Source of the DNA: Mycobacterium sp. shizuoka-1
GTDB taxonomy: Bacteria > Actinomycetota > Actinomycetes > Mycobacteriales > Mycobacteriaceae
Assembly (NCBI RefSeq): GCF_002723835.1
Contig: NZ_BEWG01000112.1
Location: 12,853 to 48,440 of the forward strand
Reading direction: 5' to 3'
DNA: 35,588 nt
Under the pieces are notes generated by a model, which did not search any database, was not told the DNA's origin, and saw only the letters and a program-made list of their open reading frames with translations. The translations under genes were made by a program, and so were the position numbers. The stretch's first letter is position 1. Each line of letters begins with the position of its first letter. Shown here one piece after another: positions 18,205 to 24,515 of this stretch.

Positions 18205-18205
18205 T
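18188..18205. promoter_or_regulatory. A/T-rich inverted repeat overlapping the promoter
   Basis: AATTACA-TGTG-TGTAATT has perfect 7-bp arms around a 4-nt spacer. It fills the spacer and -10 box of the promoter, so a bound protein would block transcription. The low G+C stands out against the surrounding sequence. Confidence 0.45.
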
Positions 18206-18274
18206 GACAGCGGCGCGCCGTCGCGGGTTGCGTAGGTCACGGACCTAGCCTGGACGGGAAAGGAGCAGGCCATC

Positions 18275-19339
18275 ATGCCAAGCATCCCCCAGTCATTGCT
18301 CTGGATCTCACTCGTGGTGCTCTGGTTGTTCGTGCTGGTCCCCATGCTCATCAGCAAGCGCGACAACGTGCGTCGGACCAGTGACGTCGCGCTGGCCACC
18401 CGGGTGCTCAACGGCGGTGCGAAATCGCGCAGGTTCAAGCGCAGCGGGCCGTCGGCCGGTCACCGGCACGATCCGGACTGGCAACCCGAGGAGGACCAGT
18501 TCGACGAACTGGACGCCGACGATGAGGTGACGCCGTCCCGGACCCGCTCAGTGGTCGTGGTGGCCGCGGTGGCCGAGCAGACCGAACCCGACTATCTCGA
18601 CGTCGACGTGGTCGACGAGGACTCCGGCGCCCTTCCGGTCGGTGGCGGTGCGGCGCGAGCTGCCGACGCCCAGCCAACCCTGTTCGACGAGGCCGTGGCG
18701 CCGGTGGCCGAAGACACGGTGACCGCCCAGCCCGAGGCAGCGGCCGAGGACGACGAGGAGGCCGTGTCCGAGGGGGAGGCCACCGACACGTTCGAAGCCA
18801 TCGCCGACGACGAGCCGCAGGACGGAACGGCCGACGAATACGAATATGTCGAGGACACGTCCGGTCTGGAGGCCGAGGAGGAGCCGGCGACGACCATGAC
18901 GCCGCGGGCCGGCCGGCAGCGCCGGACCGAATCCACGACGGCGGCGGCGGTCAGCGCCCGCAAGTACCGCTTCCGCAAGCGGATGCTGACGGCGATGGCG
19001 GCGGTCATGGTCCTCACGGCCGTGCTGTCCTTCACTGTCAGCGCCGATCTGTGGTGGGCCTGCGGTGCCGCCGGCGCAGTGACGGTGCTGTATCTGGCCT
19101 ACCTGCGTCGGCAGACCCGGATCGAGGAGCAGGTGCGCCGGCGCCGTCAGCAGCGGATGGCGCGCTCGCGTCTCGGCGTGGAGAGCACCGAGGACCGCGA
19201 GTTCGACGTGGTGCCGTCGCGGCTGCGCCGCCCCGGCGCGGCGGTGTTGGACATCGACGACGAGGACCCGATCTTCGAGCACCTCGACGAGGTCGCGTTC
19301 GCGCGGCACTTCGACCTGCCGCGGGCGGCCGGTCAGTAG
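18275..19339 (+). CDS. Three-TM membrane protein with acidic linker, homologue of Rv0996 (GlpR candidate)
   Basis: A 354-residue membrane protein. TM1 is at residues 6-27 (LLWISLVVLWLFVLVPMLI); a long loop follows that is rich in Asp, Glu and Ala, predicted disordered (about 60-225); two closely spaced TM segments lie at about 238-255 and 258-280 (WWACGAAGAVTVLYLAYL); a basic then acidic C-terminal tail ends the protein. It matches M. tuberculosis Rv0996 in layout. In Corynebacterium glutamicum the GlpR receptor recruits the gephyrin-like Glp to the division site; the presence of a degenerate MoeA two genes upstream makes the same role likely here, by inference. The ATG at 18275 is preceded by GGAAAGGAG. 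It has its own promoter rather than relying only on galU. Confidence 0.8.
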   Translation: MPSIPQSLLWISLVVLWLFVLVPMLISKRDNVRRTSDVALATRVLNGGAKSRRFKRSGPSAGHRHDPDWQPEEDQFDELDADDEVTPSRTRSVVVVAAVAEQTEPDYLDVDVVDEDSGALPVGGGAARAADAQPTLFDEAVAPVAEDTVTAQPEAAAEDDEEAVSEGEATDTFEAIADDEPQDGTADEYEYVEDTSGLEAEEEPATTMTPRAGRQRRTESTTAAAVSARKYRFRKRMLTAMAAVMVLTAVLSFTVSADLWWACGAAGAVTVLYLAYLRRQTRIEEQVRRRRQQRMARSRLGVESTEDREFDVVPSRLRRPGAAVLDIDDEDPIFEHLDEVAFARHFDLPRAAGQ

Positions 19340-19390
19340 GTCACCGGTTTCGGCATGGCGGCCTGCGGCTGGTAGCCTGCTAGCGACCAA

Positions 19391-19463
19391 GGGGCTATAG
19401 CGCAGTTGGTAGCGCGTCTCGTTCGCATCGAGAAGGTCAGGGGTTCGATTCCCCTTAGCTCCA
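19391..19463 (+). tRNA. tRNA-Ala (CGC anticodon)
   Basis: A 73-nt cloverleaf. Acceptor stem GGGGCTA pairs with TAGCTCC and includes the G3-U70 wobble that identifies alanine tRNAs; discriminator base is A. Anticodon stem TCTCG/CGAGA surrounds the loop TTCGCAT with CGC at 19424-19426. The T arm is AGGGG-TTCGATT-CCCCT. CCA is not encoded beyond the discriminator. Confidence 0.97.
19437..19463 (+). other. Probable attachment site (attL) at the tRNA-Ala 3' end
   Basis: The T arm and acceptor 3' half are followed 90 bp later by a phage-type integrase in the same direction, the classic arrangement of elements that integrate into tRNA genes. Mycobacteriophage Ms6 also uses a tRNA-Ala gene. No second copy of this stretch was seen elsewhere in the window, so the core boundaries are inferred. 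Confidence 0.45.
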
Positions 19464-19540
19464 CAGAGTTTGAGCAGTTCAGAGGCCTAAAGCCACTGAA
19501 ACCGGATTTCCCGTCAACGCGGCGGTCAACAATTCGCGGC

Positions 19541-19546
19541 TAAGAT
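19541..19546 (+). promoter_or_regulatory. -10 element for a leaderless integrase mRNA
   Basis: TAAGAT ends 7 nt before the ATG at 19554 and overlaps an alternative ATG at 19545. This favours the downstream start and a leaderless transcript. No clear -35 box is visible. Confidence 0.4.
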
Positions 19547-19553
19547 GCCCGCC

Positions 19554-20681
19554 ATGGCCTCTCTCCGCACCAGAACCCGCTCCGACGGAACCGAGTACTA
19601 CGCCGTCCTGTATCGCCTCAAGGGCAAGCAGACGAGCACTTCCTTCGACGACTTCGCGCTCGCCGAGAAGTTCTGCAACCTTGCCTCGAAGTTCGGTGTG
19701 GAGAACGCGCTGAGCACCCTGCAGGTCGAGCAGACGCTGGCGACCCTGACGGTGGGCCAATGGGTGGAGCACCACATCAACCACCTAACCGGAGTGGACC
19801 CGAACACCATCACCAAGTACCGGACCTATCTCCGCAACGACATCGCCGAGCCGCTCGGTTCGATGCCTCTGGCCGCTCTGACCCGTGACCACATCGCTCA
19901 ATGGATCAAGGGCATGCAGCAACCGAACGCTAAAGGCAAAGTCGTCTCGGCTAAGACGATCACGAACAAGCACGGCTTCCTGGCCGGTGCTCTCAACACC
20001 GCCGTGACTGCTGGCCACATTCCCGCCAACCCGTGTACCGGCATGGGCATGCCTCGCGACGACGACGAGCGCGAGAAGGTCTTCCTCACCAGCGAGCAAT
20101 TCGCACTGCTGCACTCGAAAGTCACCGACTACTGGAAGCCGATGGTGGAGTTCATGGTGGCCTCCGGTGCCCGCATCGGTGAGGTCGTCGCGCTCCGCCC
20201 CTCCGACATCAATCTGGAGGCGGGCACGGTGAGGATTCGGCAGTCCTGGAAGTACGGCGGAGCCGAGCGAGGCTACACACTGGGCACCACGAAGACCCGG
20301 AAGTCGAAGCGGACGATCAACGTCCCGAAGTCGGTTCTGGCTAGGCTCGATCTGACCAACGAGTTCGTATTCGTGAACCGCGAGGGCCGACCGGTACGCC
20401 AGCACGGCTTCTCTGCTCGGGTCTGGTCACCAGCAGTCGAGAAGGCCTGGCCGTCACGAGACAAGGATGGTCGCGAGTACAAGAACCCACTCCGTCCCCG
20501 CGTCCACGATCTGCGCCACACCTGCGCGAGCTGGATGATCCAGCGCGGTGTGCCGCTGCCGGTAATCCAGGAGCACCTTGGTCACGAGAGCATCCAGACA
20601 ACCATCGCTGTCTACGGCCACCTGGACCGGTCCTCGATGGAGGCAGCCTCTGACGCGATCGGTGCTGCTCTGGGTATGTAA
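19554..20681 (+). CDS. int: Tyrosine site-specific integrase
   Basis: A 375-residue phage-type integrase that would insert and excise the element at the tRNA gene. The N-terminal arm-binding domain starts MASLRTRTRSDGTEYYAV; a core-binding domain (about 60-160, including WVEHHINHLTG) follows. The catalytic domain carries the full set: Arg207 (SGARIGEVVALR), His318-x-x-Arg321 (HDLRHTCASWM), His344 (HLGHESIQTT) and nucleophile Tyr354 (VYGHLDR). It appears intact. An ATG at 19545 would add three residues. Direction and position beside tRNA-Ala define the left end of the genomic island. Confidence 0.95.
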   Translation: MASLRTRTRSDGTEYYAVLYRLKGKQTSTSFDDFALAEKFCNLASKFGVENALSTLQVEQTLATLTVGQWVEHHINHLTGVDPNTITKYRTYLRNDIAEPLGSMPLAALTRDHIAQWIKGMQQPNAKGKVVSAKTITNKHGFLAGALNTAVTAGHIPANPCTGMGMPRDDDEREKVFLTSEQFALLHSKVTDYWKPMVEFMVASGARIGEVVALRPSDINLEAGTVRIRQSWKYGGAERGYTLGTTKTRKSKRTINVPKSVLARLDLTNEFVFVNREGRPVRQHGFSARVWSPAVEKAWPSRDKDGREYKNPLRPRVHDLRHTCASWMIQRGVPLPVIQEHLGHESIQTTIAVYGHLDRSSMEAASDAIGAALGM

Positions 20682-20867
20682 AGACTTCTAGCCGCTGTCG
20701 TAACTCGTTGTTTCGCAACGCCATTCGGTGCTGAGTGTTTGCTTGAACCTGAGTTTCACAAGCTTTCAATCGGTTTGAACCGCTGGTATGGTCATGTCGT
20801 CCGGCTTTGCCGGAGTCTGCCAGAGGAGTCCCATCGGGACTGATCCATCGCGATCAAGGGACCTTCT

Positions 20868-21137
20868 GTGCCTCCATCTCTCACATACGACCTCGCCGCC
20901 GCTACTGAGCGCATCGGTGCACCCTCCACAGAGTGGCTGATTGTCAACCTCCGCCATGGCCGGTTTCCTGGCCGCAAGATTGGCCGTCACTGGCGGCTGA
21001 CCGACGACGACATCCAGGCGATCCTGGACATCTGTAGCAACAGGCATCAACGTCTAAATCCGAAGAAGAACGTGGCTTCCGCGAGCGTCGCAACCGGTCT
21101 GACGCCCACGTCACGCAAGCGGGTAGCGGGCCTGTGA
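20868..21137 (+). CDS. Excisionase-like helix-turn-helix protein
   Basis: An 89-residue protein with a MerR/excisionase-type helix-turn-helix in the first 55 residues (YDLAAATERIGAPSTEWLIV, then GRFPGRKIGRHWRLTDDDI), the arrangement seen in helix_turn_helix type 17 domains. Proteins of this form next to integrases act as recombination directionality factors or small regulators. The C-terminal 30 residues are basic and probably disordered. The start is a GTG at 20868 with AAGGGA just upstream. Two TTGAACC direct repeats lie upstream (20743-20749 and 20775-20781) and could be binding sites. Whether it controls excision or transcription cannot be told from sequence. Confidence 0.7.
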   Translation: MPPSLTYDLAAATERIGAPSTEWLIVNLRHGRFPGRKIGRHWRLTDDDIQAILDICSNRHQRLNPKKNVASASVATGLTPTSRKRVAGL

Positions 21138-21143
21138 CGCCTC

Positions 21144-21926
21144 ATGAGTCCGCCTACCGCAGAAGTGGGCCGCCCCGATGACGCGAACACCGAAGCGGCC
21201 CAGGGACTACCGGATCAAGGAGTCGAATCCAGCCTACTACTGCCCTCTGCCATTAACCGGGCACTGCCGAGCCACATCCTGCATATCCTGGCCACTGGTG
21301 CGCCGGGTCGGAATCCGGGCGGACGGCAGGTCTGGGGCAGGTTCGTCTCCGTCGCGATGAGTGCGCGTCGGCGCGGGTGGACCGAGATGCAGTACGTCGA
21401 CGAGGTCTGGTCGAAGGATTCTCGGTGGGGTAGCGGTGGCCGGAAGACGTATGGCTATTGGCACCTGACCAACCAACTGCTCGTGAGCGCCAAGGGCAAT
21501 GAGGCCAGGGCTCACCGCGAGGTGGAACGTGCATGGAAAGCAGCAGGAGACAATCTGCTTCAGGAACATTCGCTGAAGACCCCTGAGGATTTCATCGCAG
21601 ATGCGATCGAGTCGGCCTACGCCTGGGAGGACAGGCTCGACGAAGGTGTCGACAACCTCAGCATCACGCAGAAACTGGTGATGCTCTACGTCACAGCCTC
21701 GGTGATCAAACGGCGGAACTCCAAAGTCACTTGCCCATGCAGGGAAGTTGGTGCCGCTGCAGGCATTCCATACCGCACTGCCAACTACACAATGCGACGT
21801 CTAGGTGATCGAGGCTTTCTAGTTCTGCATGACAGGGGAACTCACTCTGCCGATCCGAAAAACTGGAAAGCAGCGATCTACTCACTGTCTGATCCATTCA
21901 GCCTCCCTCATGGAGGTCACACGTGA
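21144..21926 (+). CDS. Hypothetical mobile-element protein, possible replication or DNA-binding protein
   Basis: A 260-residue protein I cannot name. The N-terminal half (about 40-150) contains a compact conserved-looking block (SHILHILATGAPGRNPGGRQ to TYGYWHLTNQLL), then a helical segment. The C-terminal part (about 185-235) reads as a winged helix: LVMLYVTASVIKRRNSKV, then CREVGAAAGIPYRTANYTMR and LGDRGFLVLHDRG, as in MarR/GntR-like or replication-initiator wings. It starts 6 bp after the excisionase-like gene and is probably co-transcribed. Position suggests a replication or transfer role in the island, but this is guilt by association only. Confidence 0.6.
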   Translation: MSPPTAEVGRPDDANTEAAQGLPDQGVESSLLLPSAINRALPSHILHILATGAPGRNPGGRQVWGRFVSVAMSARRRGWTEMQYVDEVWSKDSRWGSGGRKTYGYWHLTNQLLVSAKGNEARAHREVERAWKAAGDNLLQEHSLKTPEDFIADAIESAYAWEDRLDEGVDNLSITQKLVMLYVTASVIKRRNSKVTCPCREVGAAAGIPYRTANYTMRRLGDRGFLVLHDRGTHSADPKNWKAAIYSLSDPFSLPHGGHT

Positions 21927-22024
21927 TTGATCACCTTGCACACAGGAAACAGACTGGGAAGTCTACCTATGTGCAACGTCTGAAGACTCCCGAGAGTCCT
22001 GACGATATGGGCACCGACCGTTAG
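21923..22024 (+). CDS. Possible small coupled ORF (33 aa)
   Basis: A GTG-started frame of 34 codons overlaps the stop of the preceding gene as GTGA, the usual sign of translational coupling. The product is short, basic at first and acidic later (ends PDDMGTDR). No family is recognised. It could be chance. Confidence 0.25.
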   Translation: MIDHLAHRKQTGKSTYVQRLKTPESPDDMGTDR

Positions 22025-22554
22025 GCGGCCCGGCGTATGAACTTGAACTCAGTAGAGCCTCGACGGAAACGTGTTATCGGAGAGCTTTGGCTGTTTAGCG
22101 ACACCCGTTTAGACTGATGGAAGTTGGACGTCCCGCCAGTGGATTTACTCGCGGGGGACGCCGACATAGCGGTGGCGGAAGTTCAGCACCGACGTGACGT
22201 TGACCGGATGCACAAGCGACGTCTTACTGGGACCAATGAGGCGCTCGGATCTCGCGATGCCTCAAAAGGCCCATGGAGCTGAGTAGCGCGCACGCAACTC
22301 CAAAGGTGCTGAGCTGCAATAGCTCTGCTTACCCTGTAGTGGTTGCAAAATGGATGAAAGTGGGACGCGAGAATGCGCAAGTATCCTCGCTGCGCCTATC
22401 CGCAACTTCGTGTCACTTTTCGATCCCTGAACTGGTAAAATAGTTCGAAGAATGACGAAACCCGCCGCCTCGGAGCGCAATACGCCGTCGGATCACTGCA
22501 AGTTGCGATGTGCGGTTTGGACTAACGTGCGAAGTCGCCTGACACCGAGGGGCT
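22025..22554. other. Gene-poor, relatively A/T-rich stretch with a possible promoter
   Basis: No convincing complete gene is present. On the minus strand 22145-22261 stays open without a start codon and ends in NFRHRYVGVPRE, which could be the decayed 3' end of a gene. On the plus strand TAAAAT (22436-22441) is a good -10 hexamer, flanked by a GAACT/AGTTC inverted repeat (22429-22433, 22442-22446); it might drive the acidic protein gene 110 bp downstream. Confidence 0.35.
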
Positions 22555-22800
22555 TTGAGCGATTCGGGCTGTCTGGTGGTGATGCTCGTGGACGCTAACG
22601 CGATGTACGAGATGGACGGCGTCTTGTATACCTACGACGAGCTGGCCGCCACGATCGAGGCGGAAGCCGCAACACTGCCACCGGAGACCTGGAGATCAGG
22701 CGAGTGGGATCTGAATGACTACATGATCGAAGCCGAGCAGGTGGGAATCATCAAGCGGCTCGACGCCGACCACTACTACGACGACGGCGAGGTCGTCTGA
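22555..22800 (+). CDS. Small, very acidic hypothetical protein
   Basis: An 81-residue protein with 19 Asp/Glu against 3 Lys/Arg, net charge about -16. It is rich in Tyr and Trp too (DELAATIEAEAATLPPETW, DLNDYMIEAEQ, DADHYYDDGEVV). It has no cysteine cluster or membrane helix. I do not recognise it. Its charge and size are reminiscent of DNA-mimic anti-restriction or antitoxin-like proteins, but this is speculation. The start is uncertain: TTG at 22555 has GAGGGG only 3 nt upstream; GTG at 22579 and ATG at 22582 are in frame. Codon use fits a real gene. Confidence 0.5.
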   Translation: MSDSGCLVVMLVDANAMYEMDGVLYTYDELAATIEAEAATLPPETWRSGEWDLNDYMIEAEQVGIIKRLDADHYYDDGEVV

Positions 22801-22900
22801 CGGGGCGGGCGGTTGGCGACGGGGTTGGGTAGTACTTGCCGGAGGGGTCGATGTCTACCCAATGGGTGCGAGTGTGCCGCCAGCGACCTGCACTGTCTTG

Positions 22901-23167
22901 TTAGGTGTCTTGGGAGTCCGAGACCAAGAGGGCGACGGAAATCTCAAGGGCGTCCGCGATGTCGAATAGGCGCTCATAAAGCACTCCGCGCTTGCCATGC
23001 TCCAAGTCGATGAGCACATTGCGTGTGACGCCGGAACGTAGCGCCAACTGTTCCTGGGTCAGGCCTCGCGCGATGCGCAGGGTGCGGATGCGCCCGCCGA
23101 CTTCCCGACGTCGCTGGTCCCAAGCGGCGACCCGGTCTGGGTCGTTCTGGCTGGGTCGGGTTGGCAC
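22901..23167 (-). CDS. XRE-family transcriptional regulator
   Basis: An 88-residue Cro/C1-type helix-turn-helix protein. The HTH spans about residues 25-80: GGRIRTLRIARGLTQEQLAL, RSGVTRNVLIDLEHGKRGVL, then YERLFDIADALEISVALLV. There is no second domain, so it is a bare DNA-binding regulator of the kind found in phages, restriction systems (C proteins) and toxin-antitoxin modules. The start is the GTG at 23167; the 22 residues before the HTH are charged. A perfect 16-bp palindrome lies 34 bp upstream, in the region shared with the divergent lipoprotein gene, and is its probable operator. Confidence 0.88.
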   Translation of the reverse strand: MPTRPSQNDPDRVAAWDQRRREVGGRIRTLRIARGLTQEQLALRSGVTRNVLIDLEHGKRGVLYERLFDIADALEISVALLVSDSQDT

Positions 23168-23201
23168 CGTCCTAGTAATCGGTGAAGCGAAACCAATGTC
23201 T

Positions 23202-23217
23202 GCCCTACTAGTAGGGC
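23202..23217. promoter_or_regulatory. Perfect 16-bp palindrome, probable operator of the XRE regulator
   Basis: GCCCTACTAGTAGGGC is fully symmetrical. It lies between the divergent XRE gene (start 23167) and lipoprotein gene (start 23291). A related half-site CCTAGTA occurs at 23171-23177, close to the XRE start. A TAAACT hexamer (23218-23223) abuts the palindrome and may be a -10 box of the plus-strand promoter. Confidence 0.6.
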
Positions 23218-23290
23218 TAAACTGTTGAGAGCTGCAGGCTGGGTCGGATAGCCTCGGTTGCTTTTGCAGTCACCACCGGGGGGGATTTTG

Positions 23291-23560
23291 ATGAGAGTGC
23301 TGGCCGCCTCAGCAGCGTCGATTGCTGTCTTGACATTGATGGTCGGCTGCGGCGGGAAGAGCGGGTCGTACGAGGAGGGCTACCGCAGTGGAGGCGGTCG
23401 CGAGTGGGCGACGCAGATGTTGCGTACCGCCTCTCCAGATGTCGTATGCCGACGTATGTACACAGCCCTCATGAGACACCCTGAAAAGGCAGACGTCATC
23501 ACGGACAAAGGCGAATACATACAGGGGTGTGAGGATGCTTTACGGGACGCAACCAGCTAG
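23291..23560 (+). CDS. Small putative lipoprotein
   Basis: An 89-residue protein with a lipoprotein signal peptide: MRVLAASAASIAVLTLMVGC, with the lipobox cysteine at residue 20 after V-G. The mature part is about 70 residues, with a Gly/Ser-rich linker, a VCRRMYTALMR segment and two further cysteines (CRR and GCEDALRD) that could form a disulfide. The pattern resembles small mycobacterial secreted proteins but I cannot assign a family. The ATG at 23291 follows a GGGGGGGA Shine-Dalgarno at 23278-23284; the open frame continues upstream without support. Divergent from the XRE regulator, it may be controlled by it. Confidence 0.65.
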   Translation: MRVLAASAASIAVLTLMVGCGGKSGSYEEGYRSGGGREWATQMLRTASPDVVCRRMYTALMRHPEKADVITDKGEYIQGCEDALRDATS

Positions 23561-23770
23561 TTGCGCAGTACCTCCTCGACCAAGCCGTGCTTGGCAAATC
23601 CACACAGGCCGAGAACGCCTAGTACGCGAAGGGGCACGTCTAGGCGACTGGACTTGCTTACTCGTAATTTAGCGAAGCTGCATCCGATGAGGATGACGGA
23701 GTGGGATGTTCGGACATGACTGGGCAATGCGGTGCCGAACGGTGGCCACAGCCAGACCGAAGGGGTGGGT

Positions 23771-24325
23771 ATGTTGATCCGACGAGTCGGGGTGAGCGCC
23801 CCCGGGGGAAAGTTCGCCATTGGCGTCTTGGTGACCGTTCTCGCACTGGCGGTCTGCGCACCTGCGCAAGCCGATAACGACCAGGATCAACGATTTCTAG
23901 CCGCCCTCACGTCCGCCGGTTGGTCGATCCACAACGCCAGCGGTCTCATCAGCCAGGGTCGACAAGTTTGCGTCGAGGGTCTGGCACATGGTGTGACGTG
24001 GCAGGAGATCCGCTCGACGCTAATGGGCTCTGGGTATTCGTCGTTAGATTCGTCAACACTCATTACTCAAGCCGTCACCGCCTACTGCCCTGACCGCAGA
24101 TCTGCGATAGCAGGTATGGATTCTGGAACAAGAACTGCCGGACCGAGCAGCAACGATGAGTGGTGGGATACCCCGTCCATGGGTAAGTCGATGTGCACGA
24201 TGGTCAAGGTGAATGGCCGCGACTGGGCCGCTAGCTACGGCATCGGCGACTTCAACGGCACCGCCCAGGGTGCGCATATTGTCGACGACTTGATCGCCAA
24301 GTACTGCCCCCAGTTCGGCCACTGA
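23771..24325 (+). CDS. Secreted DUF732-domain protein
   Basis: A 184-residue exported protein. An N-terminal signal peptide (about 1-34, GKFAIGVLVTVLALAVCAPAQA) is followed by a DUF732 domain at about 35-105: DQRFLAALTSAGWSIHN, QGRQVCVEGLAHGVTW and the ending ITQAVTAYCP. DUF732 is a small actinobacterial, mostly mycobacterial, domain of unknown function with paired cysteines. The last 50 residues (SMCTMVKVNG to LIAKYCPQFGH) look like a second, partial copy. The ATG at 23771 has AAGGGGTGGG immediately upstream. The next gene is a kinase that carries a DUF732-like extracellular domain, suggesting a functional pair. Confidence 0.75.
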   Translation: MLIRRVGVSAPGGKFAIGVLVTVLALAVCAPAQADNDQDQRFLAALTSAGWSIHNASGLISQGRQVCVEGLAHGVTWQEIRSTLMGSGYSSLDSSTLITQAVTAYCPDRRSAIAGMDSGTRTAGPSSNDEWWDTPSMGKSMCTMVKVNGRDWAASYGIGDFNGTAQGAHIVDDLIAKYCPQFGH

Positions 24326-24503
24326 GCGTAGGGCGAGGACCCAGCAGGCTGACGCCGTCCATCTGGGTCACTTCGCACAGCCTGTTCGAAGCGGATGCAT
24401 CACAGTCGGGCGCGGGCGCGAGACGATGCGCCGAAGTACTTGTGAGTCGACGTTCGCGGCTAGCGCAGGAGTGGAACAAGCGAGGAATGTTGATCACAGC
24501 AGC

Positions 24504-24509
24504 TAACAT
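24504..24509 (+). promoter_or_regulatory. -10 element for a leaderless kinase mRNA
   Basis: TAACAT ends 6 nt before the kinase ATG at 24516, textbook spacing for transcription starting at the A of the start codon. No Shine-Dalgarno site is present between them. Confidence 0.5.
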
Positions 24510-24515
24510 CTCGCC

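Noticed and set aside
22139..22282. Plus-strand GTG frame of 47 aa (starting VDLLAGDADIAVAEVQ)
   Set aside because: No Shine-Dalgarno site, overlaps a rival minus-strand open remnant, and no recognisable family; either strand could be chance.
22183..22480. Two minus-strand frames of 65 and 72 aa in the gene-poor stretch
   Set aside because: Atypical composition, mutual overlap and no start signals.
23557..23820. Minus-strand 87-aa frame ending in GLCGFAKHGLVEEVLRN
   Set aside because: It overlaps the start of the DUF732 gene, has no ribosome-binding site or family; kept out although a gene remnant is possible.
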